NCBI GenBank assembly: GCA_025966135.1
Contig: JAOPVP010000067.1
Span: 1 to 39,913 of the forward strand
DNA: 39,913 nt
Origin: Frankiales bacterium
Lineage (GTDB): Bacteria; Actinomycetota; Actinomycetes; Mycobacteriales; SCTD01
Direction of reading: 5' to 3'
Shown: piece after piece, positions 32,752 through 39,913 of the stretch
Layout: the number at the start of each line of letters is the position of its first letter
How positions within the stretch are numbered: position 1 is the stretch's first letter
Made by a program: the position numbers and the translations under genes
Notes under the pieces: model-generated
What the model was told of the DNA's origin: nothing
Databases searched by the model: none
Seen by the model: only the letters and a program-made list of their open reading frames with translations

Positions 32752-33561
32752 GTGCCTCGCCTTTCTCGGACCGGCCCCCGGGTGCAGGGGCCCGACGCGT
32801 CAGCGCGCGTCGCTGCCCTGCTTGGGAGCCCGGCACCGTCCCTGCACGGGTGGACGCCCGCCGGTCCGGCCGCACCGTCCGCGCAGGCAAGGTTTGCTCA
32901 GCCTTCCGACCCCGTCGAGCCGGCACCAGCAGCGGTTCCGGCCGCGGAAGGCGGCCTGCGGTCAGGGTCCGGCACGGTGCGGGCCCTGTTGCAGACCGGT
33001 CGCCTCGACCCGGGGCGGCGCGGCGCCCTCGCGCTCGCGGTCGTCGGCTTGGTCGCCGCGGTCGTCGCGGCCTTGGTCCTGCTGCGCGGTCGGCCCTCGG
33101 AGCAGCCGCTGACCGTGCCGACAGTGGCCGGTTCGGTCACGACCTCGGCCGCACCGGACCTGGTCGTCGACGTCGCCGGCAAGGTGCGCCGACCCGGCTT
33201 GGTGCGCCTGCAGACGGGTGCGCGCGTCGACGATGCCCTGAAGGCCGCTGGGGGAGTGCTGCCGGGTGTCTCCACGGGAGCCCTGAACCTGGCCCGCAAG
33301 GTCGCGGACGGCGAGCAGGTGCTGGTCGGCCTCGAAGGGACTGTGTCGGCGGGTGGCGGCCCGGCGGGCGGATTGCTGGATCTCAACACCGCCGCGGCCA
33401 AAGACCTCGATGGCCTCCCCGGCATCGGGCCGGTCCTCGCCGACAAGATCGTTTCCTGGCGCACCGAGCACGGCCGGTTCGCCAGCGTGGACCAGCTCCG
33501 CGAGGTCGGCGGCATCGGGGAGTCGAAGTACCAGGCGCTGAAGTCGAAGGTCCGGGTCTGA
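32752..33561 (+). CDS. comEA: ComEA-like DNA-binding competence protein
   Basis: A 269-aa protein with a long Pro/Ala-rich cytoplasmic N-terminus (1-85), one membrane helix (91-111), an SLBB domain (about 137-195; VVDVAGKVRRPGLVRLQTGA) and a helix-hairpin-helix DNA-binding domain at the C-terminus (LLDLNTAAAKDLDGLPGIGP, then VGGIGESKYQALKSKV). It binds double-stranded DNA outside the membrane during uptake. The start GTG 32752 is 7 nt after TAGCGT (32739-32744), a likely leaderless promoter. It overlaps comEC by one base. The N-terminal extension is longer than in Bacillus but common in actinobacteria. Confidence 0.93.
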   Translation: MPRLSRTGPRVQGPDASARVAALLGSPAPSLHGWTPAGPAAPSAQARFAQPSDPVEPAPAAVPAAEGGLRSGSGTVRALLQTGRLDPGRRGALALAVVGLVAAVVAALVLLRGRPSEQPLTVPTVAGSVTTSAAPDLVVDVAGKVRRPGLVRLQTGARVDDALKAAGGVLPGVSTGALNLARKVADGEQVLVGLEGTVSAGGGPAGGLLDLNTAAAKDLDGLPGIGPVLADKIVSWRTEHGRFASVDQLREVGGIGESKYQALKSKVRV

Positions 33562-36089
33562 TGGCGGCGCTCCTCGACGAGCCGGAGCTCGAGGCCCCGG
33601 ACCTCCGGTTGGGCCTACCTGCGGCCGGGGCCTGGGTCACCGCATGGCAAGGGAGGCTGCTTCCGCCGTATCTGTTGGTGCTCGTCGCCGTCGGTCTGGT
33701 GTTGGCGGCGGGGCTGGTGCTGCTGCGGTCGACGAGGTCCCGCGCTGCCGTCCTGGCCGCGACGTGCGTGTGCGCGGCGGCGGCCGGGTTCGCGACGGCC
33801 GCGCGAGTGCACGCGCGCTCGCACGGCCCGCTCGCGCAGGCTGCGGCGCGAGCCTCTGCGGTGACCGTCGAGGCGGTGCTGATGGACGACCCGCGAGTGG
33901 TGCCGCCGAAGGGCGACGTGCTCATGTTCCAGCAGCTGGTCGTCGTGCGGGTCCGGGTCGAGCGGCTGGCGGTCGCCGGCCGCGAGATCCGGCTGCGCCA
34001 GCCGGTGTTGGTTCTCACGTCCGATGACCACTGGCTCGGGTTGTCCCCCAGCCAGCGGGTCCGCGTGGAGGGACGGGTCCGGACCGCCGGTCGCGGGGAC
34101 GACGTGGCGGCGCTGCTGTCGGCGCGCGGTCCACCGACGGTGCTCTCGGGCCCCTCGGTGCTGCAGCGGGCTGCGGGGCGGTTGCGACGCGGTCTCCAGG
34201 AGGCCGTGAGCGTCCTGCCGTCAGACGAGCGCGGGCTGCTTCCCGGGCTCGTCGAGGGCGACACCAGCCAGCTCGACTCGCGCCTGCGGGACGACTTCCG
34301 CACGACCGGGCTCACCCACCTCACAGCCGTGAGCGGCACGAACGTCGCCGTGGTGCTGGGTGCGGCGCTGGTCCTCTGCGGCCTGCTGCGGGTCGGGCTG
34401 CGGTGGCGTCCACCGCTGGCCGCCGCCGTTCTCCTGGCTTTCGTGGTGCTGGCGCGCCCGTCGCCGAGCGTGCTGCGGGCCGCGGTGATGGGCGTCATCG
34501 CGCTGCTGGCGCTGGCGACCGGTTCGCGTCGGCAGGCGCTCCCGGCGCTGTGCGCGGCGGTGCTGGTCCTGGTGCTGCTGTCGCCGGAGCTCGCCGCGCA
34601 GCCGGGGTTCGCGCTGTCGGCCCTCGCGACGGCTGGGCTGCTGCTCATCGCTCCCGTCTGGCGGGAGCGCCTGGCCCAGCACCTCCCGGGGTGGCTCGCC
34701 GACGCCCTCGCCGTACCTGCCGCGGCACAGCTCGCGTGCACGCCGGTCGTGGTGGCGATCTCCGGACAGGTCGGGCTGTACGCCGTCCCGGCGAACCTGC
34801 TTGCCGTTCCCGCCGTCGCGCCCGCCACCGTGCTCGGCGTCGTTGCCGCGCTGCTCGCTCCGGTCTGCCTGCCGCTGGCGCAGCTGGCGGCGTGGTGCGC
34901 GTTCGTCCCGACCCACTGGCTCGTGATGGTGGCCCACACCGGTGCGCGGCAGCCGGGGGCTGGCCTGTCCCTCGCGAACGGCTGGTTGGGGGCGTTCGTC
35001 GCGCTCATCGCGATCGGGCTGGGGGCGTTGGTCCTGCACTCGTCACGGCTGCGCCGTGCCGCGGCGGCGGCGACCGTCGGTGTCCTGCTGGCGCTGCTGG
35101 CGGTCGTGGTCGTCCGACCGCCCTGGCCGCCGCCGGGCTGGGTGCTGGCGAGCTGCGACGTCGGTCAGGGGGACGGGTTCGTGGTGCGACTCGGGGCTGG
35201 CACCGGGCTGGTCGTCGACACCGGACCGGACGCGCAGAAGATGGATGGCTGCCTGTCGCGGCTGGGCATCCGGCGGATCCCCCTGCTGGTCCTGACTCAC
35301 CTGCACGCCGATCACGTCGAGGGGGTGCCGGGGCTGTTGCGCGGCCGACAGGTCGGCGAGGTCGAGATCGGCCCGCTGGACGAGCCCAGGGTGGAGCGGG
35401 CCCGGCTGCTGGGCTGGCTCCGCAGCCGGCACATCCGGGTGGTGCGGGCGCAGATCGGCGAGGTGAGGCGGACCGCCGGCGTGAGCTGGCAGGTGCTCGA
35501 TGCGACCGCGCGGCACGGCACCGACAGCGACCCCAACAACAGCTCGATCGTCTTGCGGCTCGTGACGCACGGCGTCACGGTGCTGTTCGCCGGCGACCTG
35601 GAGGGCGACGCCCAGAAATCCCTGCTGGAGCGGGGCATCGACCTGCGCGCTGACGTGCTCAAGGTCCCGCACCACGGCAGTCGGAAGCAGGACCCGGACT
35701 TCCTTGATGCCGTACACGCTCGGATCGCGCTCACTCCGGTCGGGGCCGGCAACCCCTACGGTCACCCGGCTGCCTCGACCCTGCAGCGGCTCGAGCGGCA
35801 CGGCGCCCGGACCTATCGCAGCGATCGCGACGGCGACGTGGCTGTCGTCTCCCGGGGCGGCCGGCTCACGTCCGTCGGCAGGGGCGGCGACGGGGTCCCG
35901 CCGCGTGCCGCCGCGGCCGGCGACCTCCACCACCTGCTCCCAGCGACCTTCGTACAACGACCCGGGACCCTCCCTGGCATCCCGGTGCCGGCGGAGGCCA
36001 TGGCCGTCTGCGACGTGGCCGTCGGGCCGGTGGCGCCGCGCGCCCGCCCGCCCCCGGCCGTGGGAACATGGAGGCGTGCCGCCACCTGA
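33561..36089 (+). CDS. comEC: ComEC/Rec2 DNA uptake channel with metallo-beta-lactamase domain
   Basis: An 842-aa membrane protein. After N-terminal helices and the soluble DUF4131-type region, the competence domain carries TTGLTHLTAVSGTNVAVVLG and a helix-rich channel. The C-terminal metallo-beta-lactamase-like domain begins at SCDVGQGDGFVVRLG and contains LTHLHADHVEGVPGLL (HxHxDH), VLFAGDLEGDAQ and VLKVPHHGS, so the nuclease metal site is intact. It would pass single-stranded DNA into the cell. ATG 33561 overlaps the comEA stop (TGATG). The C-terminal 40 residues are low-complexity and overlap holA. No other competence gene is in the window. Confidence 0.95.
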   Translation: MAALLDEPELEAPDLRLGLPAAGAWVTAWQGRLLPPYLLVLVAVGLVLAAGLVLLRSTRSRAAVLAATCVCAAAAGFATAARVHARSHGPLAQAAARASAVTVEAVLMDDPRVVPPKGDVLMFQQLVVVRVRVERLAVAGREIRLRQPVLVLTSDDHWLGLSPSQRVRVEGRVRTAGRGDDVAALLSARGPPTVLSGPSVLQRAAGRLRRGLQEAVSVLPSDERGLLPGLVEGDTSQLDSRLRDDFRTTGLTHLTAVSGTNVAVVLGAALVLCGLLRVGLRWRPPLAAAVLLAFVVLARPSPSVLRAAVMGVIALLALATGSRRQALPALCAAVLVLVLLSPELAAQPGFALSALATAGLLLIAPVWRERLAQHLPGWLADALAVPAAAQLACTPVVVAISGQVGLYAVPANLLAVPAVAPATVLGVVAALLAPVCLPLAQLAAWCAFVPTHWLVMVAHTGARQPGAGLSLANGWLGAFVALIAIGLGALVLHSSRLRRAAAAATVGVLLALLAVVVVRPPWPPPGWVLASCDVGQGDGFVVRLGAGTGLVVDTGPDAQKMDGCLSRLGIRRIPLLVLTHLHADHVEGVPGLLRGRQVGEVEIGPLDEPRVERARLLGWLRSRHIRVVRAQIGEVRRTAGVSWQVLDATARHGTDSDPNNSSIVLRLVTHGVTVLFAGDLEGDAQKSLLERGIDLRADVLKVPHHGSRKQDPDFLDAVHARIALTPVGAGNPYGHPAASTLQRLERHGARTYRSDRDGDVAVVSRGGRLTSVGRGGDGVPPRAAAAGDLHHLLPATFVQRPGTLPGIPVPAEAMAVCDVAVGPVAPRARPPPAVGTWRRAAT

Positions 36090-37047
36090 CGTCCTGACCC
36101 CGCTGACCGTGGTCGTCGGTGAGGAGGAGCTGCTCGTCGCGCGCGCCGTCTCCGCCGTCGTCCGGGCGGCCCGCGCACGCAACCCCGACACCGAGGTCAG
36201 CGAGCTAGACGGCGGGGCGCTGCAGGCAGGGGACCTCGTCGAGGTGTTCAGCCCCTCGCTGTTCGGCGACGAGCGCGTTGTGGTGCTGCGTGCCGCTCAG
36301 GACCTGTCCAAGGAGACCGCGGCCGAGGTCCTGGCCTACGCCGCGGACCCCGTCCCCGAGATCTGCCTCGTCGCGCTGCACGCCGGCGGTGCCAAGAGCA
36401 AGGCGCTGCTCACCGCGCTGGTCGGCGCCGGGGCCAGGCGGGTCGAAGCGGCGAAGGTCACCAAGGCCAGTGAGCGTCGTGACCTGCTCCGGATGGAGCT
36501 GCGCGGCGACGGCCGGCAGGTGAGCGAGGACGCGGTCACCGCGCTCCTCGACGCGATCGGCAACGACCTGCGGGAGCTGTGCTCGGCGGCCGGCCAGCTG
36601 CTGTCGGACACCGAAGGACCGATCACCCCCGAGGTGGTGGGCCGGTACCACCGGGGCCGGGCGGAGTCGAGCGGCTTCGCCATCGCCGACAAGGCCGTCG
36701 ACGGGGACCTGGCGGGCGCCCTGGAGCTCGTGCGGTGGGGACAGTCGACCGGACTTGCCCCGGTGCTCGTCACCAGCGCCCTGGCCAACACGCTCCGGTC
36801 GGTCGCGCTGGTCGCCTCGGCCGGTCGGCAGCCCGTCAACGCCCTCGCCGGGCAGCTGGGCATGCCCCCGTGGAAGGTCGAGAAGACCCAGCGTCAGGCG
36901 CGCGGGTGGCGGCCGGAGGGCCTGTCCGTGGCCCTGCAGGCGGTCGCGGCCGCGGATGGTGATGTGAAGGGTGGGGCGACGGACGCCGCGTACGCCGTGG
37001 AGCGTGCCCTGCTGGCCGTCGTACAGGCGCGAGGTGCGGCCCGATGA
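36076..37047 (+). CDS. holA: DNA polymerase III delta subunit
   Basis: A 323-aa clamp-loader subunit. The N-terminal AAA-like domain includes LTVVVGEEELLVARAVSAVV, VFSPSLFGDERVVVLRAAQD and ICLVALHAGGAKSKALLTAL; the C-terminal collar region includes GNDLRELCSAAGQLLSDTEG and ARGWRPEGLSVALQAVAAAD. It opens the beta sliding clamp with gamma/tau and delta prime. Position after comEC and before rpsT is typical of actinobacteria. GTG 36076 overlaps comEC by 14 nt; its GGAGG is only 1 nt away, so translation may be coupled rather than initiated independently. Confidence 0.94.
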   Translation: MPPPDVLTPLTVVVGEEELLVARAVSAVVRAARARNPDTEVSELDGGALQAGDLVEVFSPSLFGDERVVVLRAAQDLSKETAAEVLAYAADPVPEICLVALHAGGAKSKALLTALVGAGARRVEAAKVTKASERRDLLRMELRGDGRQVSEDAVTALLDAIGNDLRELCSAAGQLLSDTEGPITPEVVGRYHRGRAESSGFAIADKAVDGDLAGALELVRWGQSTGLAPVLVTSALANTLRSVALVASAGRQPVNALAGQLGMPPWKVEKTQRQARGWRPEGLSVALQAVAAADGDVKGGATDAAYAVERALLAVVQARGAAR

Positions 37048-37295
37048 CCTCGCCCGACCTGCAGCAGGCGAAGGTGCGGTCCAAGCGGCCGTTCTACCCG
37101 GTGCTGCTGCAGCTCAAGAACGTCCACCCGAACGCCTGGCAGCGCGCGGTCCTCGGGGAGGGGATGGCGCTGCTCGGTGCGCTGCTCGCGATGGCCGACC
37201 TCTCCTCCGCCTGGTCGATCCTGGTCCTGCCCCTCGCCGTCGCCGTGGTCGTCAAGGGCCACGATGTCCTCGCCGGCCTGCTGCGCGACCACTGA
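37044..37295 (+). CDS. Small two-helix membrane protein of unknown function
   Basis: An 83-aa protein beginning with ATG that overlaps the holA stop (ATGA). A basic, soluble N-terminus (1-37) precedes two hydrophobic helices (about 39-52, LGEGMALLGALLAMA, and 57-72, WSILVLPLAVAVVVKG). I do not recognise a family. Coupling to holA and normal codon use suggest a real gene. It ends 113 bp before the convergent rpsT gene, with the shared terminator in between. Confidence 0.65.
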   Translation: MTSPDLQQAKVRSKRPFYPVLLQLKNVHPNAWQRAVLGEGMALLGALLAMADLSSAWSILVLPLAVAVVVKGHDVLAGLLRDH

Positions 37296-37362
37296 CGTCT
37301 GCTCAGCTCCCGCATGGACGTGCGCACCTCGGCAGGCGCAAGCCGCGCCCGGGACCGACGAA

Positions 37363-37393
37363 AGGCGCCGGCCCCCTGAGGGTGCCGGCGCCT
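37363..37393. terminator. Bidirectional terminator-like hairpin between holA operon and rpsT
   Basis: AGGCGCCGGC (37363-37372) and GCCGGCGCCT (37384-37393) form a perfect 10-bp stem, extended inward by CCC/GGG pairs. On the minus strand TTTCGTC follows, a short T-tract suited to rpsT; on the plus strand only TTGTCG follows. It separates convergent genes. Confidence 0.75.
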
Positions 37394-37408
37394 TGTCGTG
37401 GTCGAGGA

Positions 37409-37678
37409 CTACTTGGAGACGAGCTGGGCTGACTTCTTGGCCATCGCCGACTTGCGGTTGGCGGCCTGGTTGGCGTGGATGACGCCCTTGCTGGCGGCCT
37501 TGTCGAGCTGACGGCTCGCGGTCTGCATCGCCAGGGTGGCGGCAGCGGCGTCGCCGGCGTCGGCGGCCTCGCGGAACTTGCGCACAGCGGTCTTCAGCGA
37601 GCTCTTGACCGACTTGTTGCGCAGGCGCGCCTTCTCGTTGGTCTTGATGCGCTTGATCTGGCTCTTGATGTTCGCCAC
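37409..37678 (-). CDS. rpsT: 30S ribosomal protein S20
   Basis: An 89-aa basic helical protein of normal length: [20 protein letters not shown] at the N-terminus and [20 protein letters not shown] at the C-terminus are the standard S20 signatures. It binds 16S rRNA early in small-subunit assembly. The start is GTG 37678, with GAGGA 10 nt upstream. It is divergent from lepA across 247 bp whose only recognised element is the lepA promoter; the upstream strand has TTGACG (37711-37706) but no matching -10 was found. Terminates at the shared hairpin. Confidence 0.96.
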   Translation of the reverse strand: MANIKSQIKRIKTNEKARLRNKSVKSSLKTAVRKFREAADAGDAAAATLAMQTASRQLDKAASKGVIHANQAANRKSAMAKKSAQLVSK

Positions 37679-37914
37679 TGCGGAAGGATCCTCGTCATAA
37701 GTTCGTCAATGGGCACGCAGCAGCACGCCGCGCGCGGTCGAGCAACCCTAGCAGTCACGCGCTCGTGGGGCGAGAGCCACGCCTGCAGCGAGACCTGGGT
37801 CGGCGGCTGCCGGGACTGCACCGACGTGCCACCGCTCAAGGGCGGGTACGCCGGTCGGGGCTCGCACTCCCTCGGCGTGAGCGTCGAAGTCACTCGACTC
37901 GCCTGACGCGCCCC

Positions 37915-37926
37915 TAGACTGGCTCG
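37915..37926 (+). promoter_or_regulatory. Leaderless lepA promoter -10 box
   Basis: TAGACT (37915-37920) is separated by 5 nt from the lepA GTG start at 37926, so transcription should begin at the start codon. No ribosome-binding site precedes the GTG, which agrees with leaderless translation. A weak -35-like TCGACT lies at 37894-37899. Confidence 0.55.
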
Positions 37927-39755
37927 TGCCCTCGAACACGCCGCAGGAGATCATCCGGAACTTCTGCATCATTGCCCACATCGACCACGGCAAGTCGACG
38001 TTGGCTGACCGCATGCTCGAGGTCACCGGGGTGGTGGACGCGCGGCAGATGCGGGCGCAGTACCTCGACAAGATGGACATCGAGCGCGAGCGCGGGATCA
38101 CCATCAAGGCGCAGAACGTCCGGCTGCCGTGGACCGCCGACGACGGCCAGGACTACATCCTGAACATGATCGACACGCCGGGGCACGTCGACTTCACCTA
38201 CGAGGTCTCCCGGTCGCTGGCCGCGTGCGAGGGGACGTTGCTGCTGGTCGACGCCGCGCAGGGCATCGAGGCCCAGACGCTGGCCAACCTCTACCTGGCG
38301 CTGGAGAACGACCTGCACATCATCCCGGTGCTCAACAAGATCGACCTGCCGGCGGCGCAGCCGGACAAGTACGCCGAGGAGATCGCGAAGATCATCGGCT
38401 GCGATCCCGACGACGTGCTCCGGATCAGCGCCAAGACCGGCGAGGGCGTGACGGACGTCCTCAACGCGATCGTGCGGGACGTCCCGGCGCCGATGGGCGT
38501 GCTCGACGCCCCGGCGCGCGCCATGATCTTCGACTCCGTCTACGACCCGTACCGCGGCGTCATCACCTACGTGCGGGTGATGGACGGGCAGCTGTCCACC
38601 CGGGACCGCGGGCTGATGATGTCGACGCAGAACGCCCACGAGATCCTCGAGGTCGGCGTCGTCTCCCCGGACATGACGCCCACCGAGTTCCTCTCGGCCG
38701 GCGAGGTGGGCTACGTCATCCCGGGCGTGAAGAACGTGCGTCAGGCCCGGGTCGGGGACACCCTCACGACGGTCCGGAACTCTGCGACCGAGTCGCTCGG
38801 TGGCTACCGCGACCCCAAGCCGATGGTGTTCTCGGGCCTCTACCCGCTGGACGGCTCGGACTACCCGGCGCTGCGCGAGGCCCTCGACAAGCTGCGGCTC
38901 AACGACGCCGCGCTGGTCTACGAGCCGGAGTCGTCCGCGGCGCTCGGCTTCGGGTTCCGGGTCGGCTTCCTCGGCCTGCTGCACCTGGAGATCGTGCGCG
39001 AGCGGCTCGAGCGCGAGCATGGCCTCGACCTGATCTCGACCGCCCCCAACGTCGTCTACCGCGTCGTCATGGAGACCGGCGAGGAGCTCGTCGTCACCAA
39101 CCCGAGCGACTGGCCGACCAAGGGCAAGATCGGCGAGATCCACGAGCCGGTCGTCAAGGCGATGCTGCTGCTGCCGGGCGAGTTCGTCGGGGCCGTGATG
39201 GAGCTGTGCCAGGGCCGCCGCGGTTCTCTGCAGGGCATGGACTACCTGTCGGAGGACCGGGTCGAGTTGCGCTACACGCTGCCCCTCGGCGAGATCATCT
39301 TTGACTTCTTCGACCAGCTGAAGTCACGGACCCGCGGCTATGCCTCGCTCGACTACGAGCCGGCCGGCGAGCAGGTGTCGGACCTGGTGAAGGTCGACAT
39401 CCTGTTGCAGGGCGAGGCCGTCGACGCGTTCAGCTCGATCGTGCACAAGGACAAGGCCTACACCTACGGCAACATGATGGCGACCAAGCTGCGCGAGCTC
39501 ATCCCGCGGCAGCAGTTCGAGGTGCCGATCCAGGCCGCGATCGGCGCGAAGGTCATCGCCCGCGAGAACATCCGTGCCATCCGCAAGGACGTGCTGGCCA
39601 AGTGCTACGGCGGTGACATCACCCGCAAGCGCAAGCTCCTCGAGAAGCAGAAGGAGGGCAAGAAGCGCATGAAGATGGTCGGGCGCGTCGAGGTTCCGCA
39701 GGAGGCGTTCATCGCAGCGCTCTCGGGCGACACCGAGAAAAAAGACAAGAAGTGA
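37926..39755 (+). CDS. lepA: Elongation factor 4 (back-translocase GTPase LepA)
   Basis: A 609-aa translational GTPase. G1 is AHIDHGKST (17-25), the switch region [16 protein letters not shown]3 DTPGHVDF, G4 NKIDLP and G5 SAKTGEG. Domains II-V and the LepA-specific C-terminal domain ([20 protein letters not shown], then [20 protein letters not shown]) are complete. It acts on stalled ribosomes. GTG 37926 is probably leaderless. The stop lies in a 14-bp tandem duplication that repeats the final KDKK codons. Length matches the family. Confidence 0.97.
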   Translation: MPSNTPQEIIRNFCIIAHIDHGKSTLADRMLEVTGVVDARQMRAQYLDKMDIERERGITIKAQNVRLPWTADDGQDYILNMIDTPGHVDFTYEVSRSLAACEGTLLLVDAAQGIEAQTLANLYLALENDLHIIPVLNKIDLPAAQPDKYAEEIAKIIGCDPDDVLRISAKTGEGVTDVLNAIVRDVPAPMGVLDAPARAMIFDSVYDPYRGVITYVRVMDGQLSTRDRGLMMSTQNAHEILEVGVVSPDMTPTEFLSAGEVGYVIPGVKNVRQARVGDTLTTVRNSATESLGGYRDPKPMVFSGLYPLDGSDYPALREALDKLRLNDAALVYEPESSAALGFGFRVGFLGLLHLEIVRERLEREHGLDLISTAPNVVYRVVMETGEELVVTNPSDWPTKGKIGEIHEPVVKAMLLLPGEFVGAVMELCQGRRGSLQGMDYLSEDRVELRYTLPLGEIIFDFFDQLKSRTRGYASLDYEPAGEQVSDLVKVDILLQGEAVDAFSSIVHKDKAYTYGNMMATKLRELIPRQQFEVPIQAAIGAKVIARENIRAIRKDVLAKCYGGDITRKRKLLEKQKEGKKRMKMVGRVEVPQEAFIAALSGDTEKKDKK

Positions 39756-39767
39756 AAGACAAGAAGT
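39740..39767 (+). repeat. 14-bp tandem duplication across the lepA stop codon
   Basis: AAAGACAAGAAGTG (39740-39753) is followed by AAAGACAAGAAGTA (39754-39767), the same unit with one change. The first copy encodes the terminal Lys-Asp-Lys-Lys of LepA and its TGA; the second lies outside the gene. It looks like a slippage duplication. Confidence 0.7.
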
Positions 39768-39773
39768 AGAGCC

Positions 39774-39913
39774 CATGCGACGCTCCACGTTCACCGACCA
39801 GCCCGTCACCTACGGTGCCGTTGGCGGTACGCAGGCGCCCGACCTGCTGTACTACCCGCCGAAGGGCTATCGGCCGTTGCAGCGGCAAGCGCGGCTCGGC
39901 AGTGGCGAGGAGC
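39774..39913 (+). CDS. DUF1990 family protein, 3' end cut by window
   Basis: Only the first 46 residues are visible, from ATG 39774, 18 nt after lepA. VTYGAVGGTQAPDLLYYPPK and the following GYRPLQRQARLGSGEE match the N-terminus of DUF1990 proteins, small proteins of unknown function often encoded near actinobacterial metabolic genes. Probably co-transcribed with lepA. The assignment is by pattern recognition on a partial sequence. Confidence 0.8.

Overview
This is a GC-rich actinobacterial chromosome segment. Evidence: very strong G/C in third codon positions, many GTG starts, TANNNT boxes 5-7 nt before apparently leaderless starts, and the housekeeping order leuS-degV-plsY-comEA-comEC-holA-rpsT-lepA. 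The genus cannot be named from the sequence alone. No tRNA, rRNA, CRISPR array, transposase or phage gene was seen.

Layout. 1-6.6 kb is an accessory patchwork: a truncated sugar O-acetyltransferase, a SnoaL-like protein, a twice-frameshifted glyoxalase-like pseudogene, a RibD-type reductase, a divergent yczE/yczR pair, an unrecognised 154-aa protein, a chimeric gene remnant and a CtaG-like membrane protein. 6.7-15.7 kb is a complete aerobic carbon monoxide dehydrogenase cluster, coxM-S-L followed by an XdhC-YHS protein, a MobA-like nucleotidyltransferase, coxD, coxG and coxE, with a convergent LysR regulator that may be the CutR counterpart. CoxL carries the form I loop AYACSFR, so CO is the likely substrate. 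The cluster is preceded by three inverted repeats and an eroded xdhC-like remnant.

15.9-20.0 kb holds a PNPOx-like flavoprotein, an ECF sigma factor translationally coupled to an unusual signal-peptidase-like membrane protein (general-base Lys replaced by Arg), a DUF2630 protein and an ACT-domain malic enzyme. 20.2-23.4 kb is a four-gene predicted extracytoplasmic electron-transfer operon: a heme/FAD/NAD(P)H membrane reductase, two tandem FMN-binding lipid-side proteins with SGAT flavinylation motifs, and a His-rich four-helix membrane protein. 23.5-28.7 kb has a GT87-like glycosyltransferase with a rhomboid-like protein, a marR-MFS drug-efflux pair and a PAP2 phosphatase.

28.7-39.9 kb is the conserved housekeeping block. 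Its most striking element lies just before leuS: an 11-residue leader ORF (MHRSLLLPEPR) with three consecutive Leu codons, followed by mutually exclusive hairpins and a U-tract terminator. This is a textbook-like transcription attenuator that would tie leucyl-tRNA synthetase expression to charged tRNA-Leu supply.
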